NCBI RefSeq assembly: GCF_026241165.1
Contig: NZ_JAPFQN010000013.1
Location: forward strand, 49,591-113,590
From: Mangrovivirga halotolerans
Lineage (GTDB): Bacteria > Bacteroidota > Bacteroidia > Cytophagales > Cyclobacteriaceae
Length of the DNA: 64,000 nt
Direction: 5' to 3'
Within the stretch, counting starts at the first letter, position 1. Every line of letters begins with the position of its first letter. Of the stretch, positions 52,865 to 61,490 are shown piece by piece. Below the pieces are notes generated by a model. It saw only the letters and a list, made by a program, of their open reading frames with translations. It did no database searches and was not told the origin of the DNA. Position numbers and translations under genes: made by a program.

Positions 52865-54223
52865 TTAGGTAATACCCTGCTCGATCATGGCATTGGCCAC
52901 CCTTGTGAATCCGGCAATATTCGCTCCGTGAACATAATCTGTTTTTTTAAATCCGAATTCCTCAGCAGCTTCAGTACAATCTTTGTGAATCGTATTCATG
53001 ATATTTATTAATTGCTTGTTTACTTTTTCACGGCTCCAGCTTTCGCCCATACGGTTTTGTGTCATTTCAATACTTGATACAGCCACACCACCTGCATTTG
53101 ATGCTTTACCCTGGGCATACATAACATCTGAATTTTGAAAAACCTGAACACCTTCCTTAGATACTGGCATATTGGCGCCTTCTGCAACTAAAACCATATT
53201 ATTATTTACCAGGTTTTCAGCATCTTTTTTATTTATTTCATTTTGGGTGGCGCAGGGAAAAGCACAATCTGCTTTAATATCCCAAAGAGGATTAAATTCT
53301 TCGTCTTCTTTATTTTCGTGATATTCTGCATTAGAATAATGATCAAGATATTCTTTTATTCGGCCCCGGTCTTCATTTTTAATTTTCATAATGACCTTTA
53401 ACTTATCTTTATCAATCCCTTCTTCGTCGTAAATAAAGCCTGAAGAATCTGATACAGTTATAGGCGTACCACCCATTTCAATGATTTTTTCTATGGCATG
53501 CTGAGCGACATTACCCGCACCTGAAACCAGGCATTTTTTCCCCTCTAAAGAGTCCTTCTGGGTACTAAGCATATTACAGGCAAAATAGATTAATCCAAAT
53601 CCTGTGGCTTCTGTCCTGACCCACGAGCCACCCCATCTTACGTTTTTACCAGTTATAACTCCTGCAAATTCATTTCTTAATTTTTTGTATTGACCAAACA
53701 AATAACCGATTTCACGATTACCAACTCCTATATCTCCGGCCGGGATGTCTGTGAATTGACCCATATGCCTGAAAAGTTCATTCATAAAAGTCTGGCAAAA
53801 CCGCATAACTTCCTCGTCAGATTTTCCTTTTGGATCAAAATCAGCACCACCTTTACCACTACCCAAAGGCATTCCGGTGAGCGCGTTTTTAAATGTCTGT
53901 TCAAAAGCAAGAAACTTCAGTATAGAATAATTTACAGAAGGATGAAACCTTAAACCTCCTTTGAATGGTCCTAGTGAACTGTTCATCTGAACTCTGTATC
54001 CTCTATTGACCTGTATATCTCCATTATCATCCATCCAATTAACCCTAAATGATATTAACCTTTCAGGTTCAGTCAGACGTTCGAGAATTTTATATTTTCT
54101 GTAGATTTCCTTTTTCTCAAGGACAGGGCTTAGTGATTCGATCACCTCTTCTACAGATTGAATGAATTCAGGCTGATGGGGATTTCTTTCTTTTATATTA
54201 GAAATGATTTGATCAACAGACAT
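52865..54223 (-). CDS. gdhA: NADP-type glutamate dehydrogenase, hexameric
   Basis: 452 residues, typical of the small hexameric GDH. Motifs: FRVNWMDDNGDIQVNRGYRV, GPFKGGLRFHPSVN with the catalytic K pair nearby (MPLGSGKGGADFDPKGKS), PAGDIGVGNREIGYLFGQYK, the Rossmann region KKCLVSGAGNVAQHAIEKI, and the C-terminal KASNAGGVAVSSIEMTQN. It makes glutamate from 2-oxoglutarate and ammonium. Cofactor preference cannot be read with certainty; the Ser in VSDSSGF after the Rossmann strand suits NADP. Single-gene unit. Confidence 0.94.
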   Translation of the reverse strand: MSVDQIISNIKERNPHQPEFIQSVEEVIESLSPVLEKKEIYRKYKILERLTEPERLISFRVNWMDDNGDIQVNRGYRVQMNSSLGPFKGGLRFHPSVNYSILKFLAFEQTFKNALTGMPLGSGKGGADFDPKGKSDEEVMRFCQTFMNELFRHMGQFTDIPAGDIGVGNREIGYLFGQYKKLRNEFAGVITGKNVRWGGSWVRTEATGFGLIYFACNMLSTQKDSLEGKKCLVSGAGNVAQHAIEKIIEMGGTPITVSDSSGFIYDEEGIDKDKLKVIMKIKNEDRGRIKEYLDHYSNAEYHENKEDEEFNPLWDIKADCAFPCATQNEINKKDAENLVNNNMVLVAEGANMPVSKEGVQVFQNSDVMYAQGKASNAGGVAVSSIEMTQNRMGESWSREKVNKQLINIMNTIHKDCTEAAEEFGFKKTDYVHGANIAGFTRVANAMIEQGIT

Positions 54224-54511
54224 AGATATTAATTAGAATTACAACTTATTATATAATAGAATTTACACATTTTTGTTAAGAAAGTGTTTAGTTATATATA
54301 TATAAAGTGTTCTAGTATAATAACATACATAGACAAAGAATTGTAAATAGGATTATAGCTTTAAAAGATTAAATAGATGTTTTTGAATCTTTCTATTATC
54401 AAGGTTTTACTACCAAATAGTACTGATAGTCCTTCATATTAATTGAAAAAAATACTGATTTTGGATGGTATAATTCGGGTAATAATTAATAATAGATTCT
54501 TGAATATGGTG
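54224..54511. other. AT-rich spacer, no gene seen
   Basis: No open frame of value. It contains a TATATATATATA run near 54295 and the start-side leader of gdhA on the minus strand. No TAnnTTTG promoter with a matching -33 box was found by eye. Confidence 0.4.
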
Positions 54512-54541
54512 AAAAAAAGCCCTTAAATCATAAGGGCTTTT
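54512..54541 (-). terminator. Terminator of the secreted-protein gene at 54554
   Basis: AAAGCCCTTA and TAAGGGCTTT pair perfectly around an AATCA loop with A- and T-runs on either side, just past the minus-strand stop. Confidence 0.8.
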
Positions 54542-54553
54542 AGTAGCTGTTAT

Positions 54554-55327
54554 TTATTTCTGGTTTTTAACAACCATAATTGTCGGCGATTGGGTACTTA
54601 GCTCTTCATCAAATTTCCATAATTCCATTTTCATTTCTTTAATCGTTTCTTCGTATTTTTTTGATGTTTCCTCATTCAATTCCTCTCCAAACATTTCCTT
54701 ATATTTTTCTGTAAATGCATCCCAATTCCAGGATTGATCTCGATCAAGTTTTTCCTTGAAATTTACAATTGCAACATGGAAATTATCATAAGTAAATGCA
54801 CTTGTATAATAGCCTTCATTTCGAATGGAGAATTTGTTTTGTACGGCACTAAATTTTCTTTGCATATCATTAAAATGTTTATATGCCTCATCTATTTCTT
54901 TAAAGTCAAAAAATCTGACTCGGACATATTTATGATCAAATTGTTTTACAAAACTTGATCTGTCTAATTGCAGCCTCCATAATGCAACTTGTGGATGGGT
55001 TTTTAATGTAGAAACTACTTTGCTATCCCAATGTGCTTTGTGGTCTGCTCCTGAAGGTGAATTTTCCAGGTCATCGTATGAGTCTGTACGCATGGCCCAT
55101 ATGTATTTTCCTGCATCTTTTCCGGTTTCAATCTCATATACTGTCACATCATATTTACCTTTCGGGTGAAATTTTTGATTATGTTCTGCTAGGTTTTTTC
55201 TGAATTCCATTATTTTTTCAGGATGAGGAGTGAGAAGCATTTGTTTGATAACAGGCTTTTTTTCTTCCTGGGCATTTACCTGAATGAACATAGCAAATGC
55301 CATAAATAGTATTGATAGTTTTTTCAT
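54554..55327 (-). CDS. Secreted protein of unknown function, possible ferredoxin-like fold
   Basis: 257 residues with a signal peptide (MKKLSILFMAFAMFIQVNAQ). The body shows two similar modules: VIKQMLLTPHPEKIMEFRKN..YIWAMRTDSYDDLEN, and VRVRFFDFKEIDEAYKHFND..FHVAIVNFKEKLDRD. This repeated strand-helix-strand pattern fits dimeric alpha/beta-barrel (antibiotic-biosynthesis-monooxygenase-like) folds, but no catalytic residue can be named. It is common in Bacteroidota as a hypothetical. Single-gene unit with its own terminator. Function unknown. Confidence 0.6.
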   Translation of the reverse strand: MKKLSILFMAFAMFIQVNAQEEKKPVIKQMLLTPHPEKIMEFRKNLAEHNQKFHPKGKYDVTVYEIETGKDAGKYIWAMRTDSYDDLENSPSGADHKAHWDSKVVSTLKTHPQVALWRLQLDRSSFVKQFDHKYVRVRFFDFKEIDEAYKHFNDMQRKFSAVQNKFSIRNEGYYTSAFTYDNFHVAIVNFKEKLDRDQSWNWDAFTEKYKEMFGEELNEETSKKYEETIKEMKMELWKFDEELSTQSPTIMVVKNQK

Positions 55328-55670
55328 AGTGGTGTGGTTTTAATTTGCTCTTAATAGAGATATAACAATTAATATAAGATCGAAAGAGATAAAATACAAA
55401 TATAACTAGTTATAAGTCAGATTTTTGTTGGTTTTTGACGTGTTTTGTCAGAGTAGTGATTTATAAAACATAGTCAACTAAAAACTGTAAGATAAGAGTT
55501 GAATTCTTTATAAGAAAATCACGGCACCAAGTATATATTCAATAAAAATGTCAGGCTTTAATAATTAACTATTATTAACTGCGGGAAGAATTTTTTTTAC
55601 CTCCATATTATATTGTAAAAATTAAAGTAAATATTTTTTAAATTATATAAATAATTAATTTAGATAAAAT
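55328..55670. other. Divergent intergenic region, no gene seen
   Basis: It separates the starts of the secreted-protein gene and the metalloprotease gene, so it must contain both promoters. It is AT-rich; no clear TAnnTTTG box with a -33 partner was found, and there are no strong hairpins. Confidence 0.4.
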
Positions 55671-56525
55671 ATGAAATGGAAAGGTCGCAGAACCAGTAGT
55701 AATGTCGATGACAGGCGTGGCAGATCTATAGGGAGAGGGGGATCTTTAGGATGCGGAGGAATAATTATAATACTTTTACTTTCCTGGATATTCGGTCTCA
55801 ATCCCTTGCAACTATTTGAGGCTTCATCTGGAGTAAGTTCCTTAACCGTTGAAAAGGAATATGAATCAACCGAAGAAGAAAATGAACTGGCGGAATTCAC
55901 AAAAGTAGTTTTAGCGGATACTGAAGATGTCTGGAATAAAGTGTTCATGGAACAATATGGAGAAGATTATCCTGAGCCTACCTTAGTGCTTTTTACTGAT
56001 CAGGTGCAATCAGGTTGTGGTTTCGCCGGAGCAGCCACCGGGCCTTTTTATTGTCCTGCAGATCAGAAAGTATATATTGACCTAAGTTTTTATAATGAAC
56101 TACAAAATCGGTTTGGTGCGCCAGGAGATTTTGCCATGGCTTATGTAATAGCCCACGAGGTTGGTCACCATGTACAAAATTTATTAGGATATACGGATAA
56201 AGTACATAGTCAGAGAAATCGTTTAAGTCAAAAGGAATACAATAAATTGTCCGTGAGGTTGGAATTACAAGCTGACTTTTTAGCTGGCTTCTGGGCACGA
56301 AGAGCCGATGAAATGTTTGATATCCTCGAACAAGGAGATATTGAAGAAGCTATTAATGCTGCAAATGCTATTGGCGATGATCGATTACAAAAGCAAATGC
56401 AGGGTAGAGTAGTTCCCGATGCTTTTACTCATGGCACATCAGAGCAGCGCATTAGATGGTTTAAACGAGGTTACGAATCAGGGGATCTCTCCTTCGGAGA
56501 TACATTTTCTACTGATAATTTATAA
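55671..56525 (+). CDS. YpfJ-family neutral zinc metallopeptidase
   Basis: 284 residues. The N-terminus is basic and glycine-rich (RGRSIGRGGSLGCGG) and leads into one membrane segment (IIIILLLSWIFGLNPL). The periplasmic domain has the zinc motif AHEVGHHVQNLLG: H162, E163, H166, with E163 catalytic. SGCGFAGAATGPFYCPADQK and LELQADFLAGFWA (the third ligand region) are conserved in YpfJ/KPN_02809 proteins. No physiological substrate is known. It overlaps the convergent thioesterase gene by 6 bases. Confidence 0.92.
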   Translation: MKWKGRRTSSNVDDRRGRSIGRGGSLGCGGIIIILLLSWIFGLNPLQLFEASSGVSSLTVEKEYESTEEENELAEFTKVVLADTEDVWNKVFMEQYGEDYPEPTLVLFTDQVQSGCGFAGAATGPFYCPADQKVYIDLSFYNELQNRFGAPGDFAMAYVIAHEVGHHVQNLLGYTDKVHSQRNRLSQKEYNKLSVRLELQADFLAGFWARRADEMFDILEQGDIEEAINAANAIGDDRLQKQMQGRVVPDAFTHGTSEQRIRWFKRGYESGDLSFGDTFSTDNL

Positions 56526-56903
56526 AAATAATTGAGCAAATTCTTCAGGGATCTGCATAGGCTTCCTTGTAGTTTTATTCAAGAGACACCATGTAGTAAT
56601 TGCTTTTGCTGCCAGCTTATTATTACTATATATTTCAACAGATCTCTTAGACAACGGTCCTTTCATGTTTAATACTTTGGTTTTGGTTCTGACAATATCA
56701 TCTGCGAAAATTTCCAATTTATAATCGATTTCATGTCTTAATACAACCCATAAATATTCTTCTTGCATTGTTTTCGAGGCAACAGTTTCCCAATGTGATT
56801 TGGCTGTTTCCTGTACCCATTTTAAGTAAATAATATTGTTAACATGTCCTAATTCATCAATATGCCCCGGTAAAACTTTTATGTCCTGAGTGTATTCTTT
56901 CAT
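56520..56903 (-). CDS. Acyl-CoA thioesterase, hotdog fold
   Basis: 127 residues. DELGHVNNIIYLKWVQETAK is the 4HBT-family active-site signature (Asp/Asn with H-V-N-N), and the body has the alternate strands DYKLEIFADDIVRTKTKVLN and NKLAAKAITTWCLLNK of a hotdog domain. It hydrolyses acyl-CoA thioesters; chain length unknown. The 3' end overlaps that of the metalloprotease gene by 6 bases, and the start faces away from the phosphatase gene 49 bases on. Confidence 0.88.
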   Translation of the reverse strand: MKEYTQDIKVLPGHIDELGHVNNIIYLKWVQETAKSHWETVASKTMQEEYLWVVLRHEIDYKLEIFADDIVRTKTKVLNMKGPLSKRSVEIYSNNKLAAKAITTWCLLNKTTRKPMQIPEEFAQLFL

Positions 56904-56952
56904 TTTTGTTTATAATTTGCTATTGTTTAACATAAAGTAACTCAGTTTAGAT

Positions 56953-57534
56953 ATGAAATTAAAATCCTATTTTTTCCTGATAGTTGCCTTTTTAGTTTTT
57001 ATCTCATGTACTCAGGAAAAGAGTGATTCAGAACAATTATTGGATAAACCTGAAATTGAACCAACAATAATATTTTTAACCAGACATGCTGAAAAAGATA
57101 CTCTTAGTAATGATCCGGATTTATCTGCTACTGGTTTTAAGCGGGTTGAAACGTTAACTTCTATGCTTAAAAATGTAGAGTTTGATGGCATTTATTCAAC
57201 TAATTACAAAAGAACCATTCAGACAGTTAAACCAATTGCTGATCAGAACAGCCTGGTTATAATGCCATATGAGCCATCTGAAAGTACTAAGGAATTTGCT
57301 AAGAAAATAAAAGAGAATGAGAAAGGAAATACCATACTCGTTTCCGGTCATTCAAATACAATTCCATTTTTGATTAATGAATTCATAGGCGAAGAAATGC
57401 TTCAACAATTTGAAGATAACCAATATGGTGATTTATTTATGGTAATGCTGTCTGGTGAAAAAGCAGAAGTATTGAGGTTTTATGTTCCTTTAATTACAGG
57501 CTCTAAGGAAACAACTAAAGTAAATCTAAACTAG
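56953..57534 (+). CDS. Histidine phosphatase superfamily lipoprotein
   Basis: 193 residues, lipobox FISC19, so an envelope lipoprotein. The phosphohistidine motif reads IFLTRHAEKDTLSNDPDLSA (RHA in place of RHG), the second conserved block is YSTNYKRTIQTVKPIADQ, and the second histidine is in ILVSGHSNTIPFLINE. All catalytic residues of the branch are present. The substrate (sugar phosphate, protein phosphate or another ester) is unknown. Single-gene unit. Confidence 0.85.
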   Translation: MKLKSYFFLIVAFLVFISCTQEKSDSEQLLDKPEIEPTIIFLTRHAEKDTLSNDPDLSATGFKRVETLTSMLKNVEFDGIYSTNYKRTIQTVKPIADQNSLVIMPYEPSESTKEFAKKIKENEKGNTILVSGHSNTIPFLINEFIGEEMLQQFEDNQYGDLFMVMLSGEKAEVLRFYVPLITGSKETTKVNLN

Positions 57535-57742
57535 ACTGCCATTGGAGTTAATTAGTGATTTCTTTAAAGATCTTTTAAAAGTTATAATAAAGCAGTTATT
57601 TATTATATTTTAAACTTGTTGAATGTTAAATAGTACAATAATTTAATTTAAATATCAGATATTTTTTTGTAAAAAGGATATAACGTATTAATTTCCATGC
57701 CTTAAAATCAATAACATTGATATTTAACCAGCTATATTGTTT

Positions 57743-58006
57743 ATGATTTTTGAATTTAAATTAGAAGGAGAGGATACATCAGTTTATGTTTTAAGTGCAA
57801 GACTTAGAATGGATTTCTTAAAACAAAAACTAGGAGATGATTTCAAAATAGCCAATAAGGACGATGAAATAGGATTGATACTTCATTACGAGGCAACTAA
57901 ATTTGCAAAAGATAATCTAAGTTTAAATGGTTTCGGGTCTATAAATTATTGTCTTAACGAAAAAGAGTCTTCAGCTCCTGTTTATAAAATACAAATCCTG
58001 AAATGA
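57743..58006 (+). CDS. Small soluble protein, unknown
   Basis: 87 residues from the ATG at 57743 (MIFEFKLEGEDTSVYV); a TTG 6 bases earlier adds only two residues. No signal peptide, no membrane segment. A short strand-helix-strand layout with DDEIGLILHYEATKFAKDN is visible. I recognise no family. The region before it is AT-rich and no promoter is clear, so its reality rests on the clean frame and codon use. Confidence 0.45.
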   Translation: MIFEFKLEGEDTSVYVLSARLRMDFLKQKLGDDFKIANKDDEIGLILHYEATKFAKDNLSLNGFGSINYCLNEKESSAPVYKIQILK

Positions 58007-58091
58007 TCCCGGGTTTGATATAGAATAATAGTCATTGTTATTATAAGTAATCATTGTTCATTATTTTGCACATAGAAAAACTTATAAGATT

Positions 58092-58415
58092 ATGAACAAG
58101 CAACTATTAAAAATTACCGCGCTAACATTTTCATTATTATTTGTATTAGTATCATGTGGAGGAAGTCATTCCGATGTTGTAGAATCTGGCACTTATTCAG
58201 GTACAATTGAAAAAGTAAATCCTGATGAAGTTGAGATCTACGTAAAAACAGATGATAATAAAACATTAGAACTTTACTTTACTGATGATACTCAGTTAAT
58301 GAAAGGGGGAGAATCAGTAGATTTTTCTGTGCTTTCTGAAGGAACCAATGTGACTGTTGACGTTGAAAAACAAGGACAGAAAGTTGTACCTTTATCAGTA
58401 ACAATCACTGAGTAA
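58092..58415 (+). CDS. Small lipoprotein with one beta domain, unknown
   Basis: 107 residues with lipobox LVSC22. The mature part (SGTYSGTIEKVNPDEVEIYV .. LSEGTNVTVDVEKQGQKVVP) looks like a compact OB-like or DUF5666-like beta barrel of about 75 residues, as in Bacteroidota lipoproteins. It is directly followed (1 base) by the DUF2231 gene, so it is probably an operon with it. Function unknown. Confidence 0.65.
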   Translation: MNKQLLKITALTFSLLFVLVSCGGSHSDVVESGTYSGTIEKVNPDEVEIYVKTDDNKTLELYFTDDTQLMKGGESVDFSVLSEGTNVTVDVEKQGQKVVPLSVTITE

Positions 58416-58416
58416 T

Positions 58417-58914
58417 ATGACAGAAGTACCGGGTATGTGGAGGCCGGAATTATGGCATCCACTTGCTGTTCATTTGCCTATTGGTCTAGTTATTATCGGG
58501 TCAATCCTGGCAATTTGTTCAGTAATTCCTCCATTAAATCAAAAATATTCCTTTTTAAAGCCTGCATCCAAATTACTTCTTTTAGTAGGAGTGCCATTGA
58601 TTTGGCTGGCTATATGGACAGGAAATGAAGCCTATGAAATTGTTGGAAGGGATCTATGTGATCCAACAGTTAAAAACGATCATGAATATTTCGGGTACTT
58701 CTTAGGTTGGTCTTTCACAATAGGAACTGGCCTGTTTTTTATAGCAGGGATTTTTAATGATACAATTTCAAAATATGTTAAAATAATCTCAGCGGCCGCC
58801 CTTCTACTTGCATTTTTTCTAACCGGATATGTTGGACATTTAGGTGCAAGACTCGTTTATCAGCAGGGCGCTGCAGTTTACCAACCTAGTGAAGATTGTA
58901 AAGAATTTGAATAA
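58417..58914 (+). CDS. DUF2231 four-helix membrane protein
   Basis: 165 residues. The opening ELWHPLAVHLPIGLVIIGSI is the hallmark of DUF2231 (HPxxVHxPIG), with two histidines that could bind heme or metal. Membrane segments lie at about 18-38, 48-68, 88-110 and 125-145. LTGYVGHLGARLVYQQGAA near the C-terminus is also conserved (GHLGGxLVY). It is usually found next to cytochrome or copper-stress genes; here it follows a small lipoprotein. A strong terminator ends the unit. Confidence 0.85.
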   Translation: MTEVPGMWRPELWHPLAVHLPIGLVIIGSILAICSVIPPLNQKYSFLKPASKLLLLVGVPLIWLAIWTGNEAYEIVGRDLCDPTVKNDHEYFGYFLGWSFTIGTGLFFIAGIFNDTISKYVKIISAAALLLAFFLTGYVGHLGARLVYQQGAAVYQPSEDCKEFE

Positions 58915-58915
58915 A

Positions 58916-58942
58916 AAAAGGAGCGTAAATAACGCTCCTTTT
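58916..58942. terminator. Bidirectional terminator between the DUF2231 and nitroreductase genes
   Basis: AAAAGGAGCGT and ACGCTCCTTTT pair perfectly around the 5-base loop AAATA. It serves the plus-strand operon and, from the other side, the minus-strand nitroreductase gene. Confidence 0.85.
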
Positions 58943-58949
58943 ATTTTGA

Positions 58950-59552
58950 TTAGATTTTTGAAACAAATTCCTTTACCGGTTTTCTTGATCTGCTGCCATA
59001 CTCTCTTTCTTTAAATGGATCTTCAAGCTTTTCAGCTTCATCAGGATACCCCAAAGCAATAAAGCAAACTGGCTCATAACTATCGTCAATATCCAGATTA
59101 TTTATTGTTTTCTCCTTATCAAAACCAGCCATCATATGCCCTAGAATGCCCATGTTTACAGCTTGTAGTAACATGGTGGTATTTGCCGCGCCGGTATCGT
59201 GAAAATAATGAGTATTAGGTTTGTCGTTTTTACTAAAAGTCTTTCTTGCCATACTTAATATTAATACCGGAGCATCTTTTGCCCATCTGTTACCTTCCAT
59301 CAGGCAATTAGCCAGTTTTTCAAATCCTTCAGTCCCTCTATGAGCATAGATATACTCGCAGGGTTGTTCATTTCTACTACTGGCTGCCCATGAAGCAGCT
59401 TCAAACAGGTTGGTTAGAGTTTCATCACTAATATTCATTTCTTTAAATGATCGGGTACTCCACCTGTTTTTTATGACATCCAAAATTGGATAGTTCGTTT
59501 CAGCTATTTTTTCTTTATGTTGTAAAATATCTATTTTTTCTATTGTTTCCAT
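58950..59552 (-). CDS. Nitroreductase-family flavoprotein
   Basis: 200 residues. FMN-binding pattern: IKNRWSTRSFKEMNISDETL (RxSxR), FEAASWAASSRNEQPCEYIY, then HDTGAANTTMLLQAVNMGIL and the C-terminal CFIALGYPDEAEKL. The enzyme should reduce nitro compounds, quinones or enones with NAD(P)H. It is 2 bases downstream of the pirin gene in the same direction, so an operon with pirin; both are commonly seen with redox stress regulons. Confidence 0.9.
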   Translation of the reverse strand: METIEKIDILQHKEKIAETNYPILDVIKNRWSTRSFKEMNISDETLTNLFEAASWAASSRNEQPCEYIYAHRGTEGFEKLANCLMEGNRWAKDAPVLILSMARKTFSKNDKPNTHYFHDTGAANTTMLLQAVNMGILGHMMAGFDKEKTINNLDIDDSYEPVCFIALGYPDEAEKLEDPFKEREYGSRSRKPVKEFVSKI

Positions 59553-59554
59553 AA

Positions 59555-60271
59555 TTATGATATTTTCATTGGTATATCCATTACAAGGATTTCAGAATCT
59601 TGACTTGCTTTTACATTAAACTTTTCAGTATCCCAGATTCCTACAGCATCTCTTTTTTTAATATTCTCGCCATCTATTTCCAATTCTCCTTCTAACAAGA
59701 ATAAATAGGCGCCGTTCTCTTTTCTTTTAATTTCGTAAGACAGATCCCTTCCTTTTTCCAATGTAGATAAACTAAACCAGGCATCCTGATGAATCCAAAC
59801 CCCCTCATCGTCTTTATCAGGAGATAATACTTGCTGCCATTTATTTATTCTATTTTCCTTTTTGAAAGATTGCTGGTCATAGCGGGGCTCAACATTCTTT
59901 TTATTTGGGAAGACCCATATCTGTAAAAACTTAACTTGTTGATCATTGTTTTTATTCTTTTCACTATGCATGATACCCGTACCAGCACTCATCACCTGCA
60001 CATCACCTTCTTTGATAACTTGTTTGTTGCCCATATTATCCTGGTGCTCAAGATCCCCGCTAAGAGGGATGGATATGATTTCCATATTGTCATGAGGGTG
60101 TTGACCAAAACCCATTCCCGGAGCCACTGTATCGTCATTAAGCACTCTTAAGACGCCAAAGTGCATCCGCTCAGGATTGTAGTAATTAGCGAAACTAAAT
60201 GAATGCCAGGTGTTTAACCAGCCATGATCTGCATGACCTCTACTATTGGATTTGTGTATGACTTTGTTCAT
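59555..60271 (-). CDS. Pirin-family cupin protein
   Basis: 238 residues with two cupin domains. GHADHGWLNTWHSFSFANYY and FGQHPHDNMEIISIPLSGDL carry the metal-binding histidines and the glutamate; SAGTGIMHSEKNKN follows. The metal site is confined to the N-terminal domain, as in most bacterial pirins. Some have quercetin dioxygenase activity, others regulate metabolism. It is co-directional with the nitroreductase (2-base gap). Confidence 0.9.
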   Translation of the reverse strand: MNKVIHKSNSRGHADHGWLNTWHSFSFANYYNPERMHFGVLRVLNDDTVAPGMGFGQHPHDNMEIISIPLSGDLEHQDNMGNKQVIKEGDVQVMSAGTGIMHSEKNKNNDQQVKFLQIWVFPNKKNVEPRYDQQSFKKENRINKWQQVLSPDKDDEGVWIHQDAWFSLSTLEKGRDLSYEIKRKENGAYLFLLEGELEIDGENIKKRDAVGIWDTEKFNVKASQDSEILVMDIPMKIS

Positions 60272-60346
60272 GATTTTCCAACCCTTATATTTGTTTAAAC
60301 AAATGTTATATTAAATAACGGCATTTTGCAGGTAAAGGTTTTATTC

Positions 60347-60721
60347 TTAAAGAGTATATTGACTTAGTAATTTATATATCTCGTTGATGTTATTATCTTC
60401 CTTAAAATCTTTAGCTATTGGTTCTGCCTGGCCTCTGATCCAGATTTTGAGCTCCGCATCAAAGTCAAGCAATCCGGCACTTTCTTTCGAAAACTTGATT
60501 ATACTATGATAGGGGATAGTTAGATACTCTCTTTTTTTGCCTGTAATACCTTGTTTGTTAACAAGTATTAATCGTTTGTTTGTAAACACAAAAACATCTC
60601 TGATGATCTTATATGCTTTATGTAGTTCTTCGCCCTCGATTAATACCTGTGAAAACTCCGAATATATTTTTTTTATTGGAATTTCAGAAGCATTGCCCAT
60701 TAGGCCATCAAAAATAGACAT
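60347..60721 (-). CDS. Bacterial PH-domain protein
   Basis: 124 residues beginning MSIFDGLMGNASEIPIKKIY. RDVFVFTNKRLILVNKQGIT is the family signature, with GKKREYLTIPYHSIIKFSKE and a final single amphipathic helix (DNNINEIYKLLSQYTL). The domain resembles PH folds that assemble into rings; no membrane segment. The role is unknown. Single-gene unit between pirin and an SDR gene. Confidence 0.82.
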   Translation of the reverse strand: MSIFDGLMGNASEIPIKKIYSEFSQVLIEGEELHKAYKIIRDVFVFTNKRLILVNKQGITGKKREYLTIPYHSIIKFSKESAGLLDFDAELKIWIRGQAEPIAKDFKEDNNINEIYKLLSQYTL

Positions 60722-60767
60722 AGGAGGTTTTATTATAAGTTAAAAATCAGCTATTTAAAAAGTTCTA

Positions 60768-61370
60768 TTAATATACCTTAATAATTTCTCCATTTACCAA
60801 TCCTAATACGCTTTTTTCATATGCTTTAATTACTCTTTTCATGCTGACGGGATTATGGCCGGGGAAAGCTTCACCAAGCTCATCTACAGAATCTTCGACA
60901 AGGCCTGGTGAAATTGCATTTAGACGGATGCCTTTTTCAAACATTTCTAATGATGCGGCCTTTATGAAAGAATTTATAGCACCATTGACCATAGACAGTG
61001 CCGAAGAATTTTTTATTGGGTCTTCAGATAATATTCCGCTTATTATGGAAATTGAAGTTCCTTTTTTGAGAAAGTGCTGACCCTCCAGAATTAAGTTGAT
61101 TTGTCCCATGGCTTTATTTCCAAAACTATCCATACCTTTTTTATAATCAAGCTCGTTTAACGGGCCAAAAAAAGCTCCACCCGTTGCTGAAATGACAGCA
61201 TCAATATCTCCGGCTTTTTCGAACATCTGTTTTATTGTTTCCGGTTTTGTGATATCTGCTTTTATATCTCCGTCATTTCTACTTACTCGAATCACTTCAT
61301 GATTTTTGGAAAAATGATTGTCTAAATGTTTCCCAATAGTTCCGGTAGCTCCAACTAATAGTATTCTCAT
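60768..61370 (-). CDS. Short-chain dehydrogenase/reductase
   Basis: 200 residues. ILLVGATGTIGKHLDNHFSK is the Rossmann loop, DIDAVISATGGAFFGPLNEL follows. The usual YxxxK is replaced: the corresponding segment reads SALSMVNGAINSFIKAASLE, with K present in xxxK but no tyrosine in place. RLNAISPGLVEDS is conserved. The family (NAD(P)-dependent reductase, DUF-type 'short chain dehydrogenase') therefore lacks the canonical catalytic tyrosine, so activity may be altered. Cytosolic; substrate unknown. Confidence 0.75.
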   Translation of the reverse strand: MRILLVGATGTIGKHLDNHFSKNHEVIRVSRNDGDIKADITKPETIKQMFEKAGDIDAVISATGGAFFGPLNELDYKKGMDSFGNKAMGQINLILEGQHFLKKGTSISIISGILSEDPIKNSSALSMVNGAINSFIKAASLEMFEKGIRLNAISPGLVEDSVDELGEAFPGHNPVSMKRVIKAYEKSVLGLVNGEIIKVY

Positions 61371-61490
61371 TTTATTTGTCTACTTTTATTGATTGATAAA
61401 AAAATTATTTTGTGAATTTTGGCAACTGTAACAATAATCACAGTAATGCGCTTTCCACAAGGTTAGATTTGTGGAAAAATTTAAATAAAA

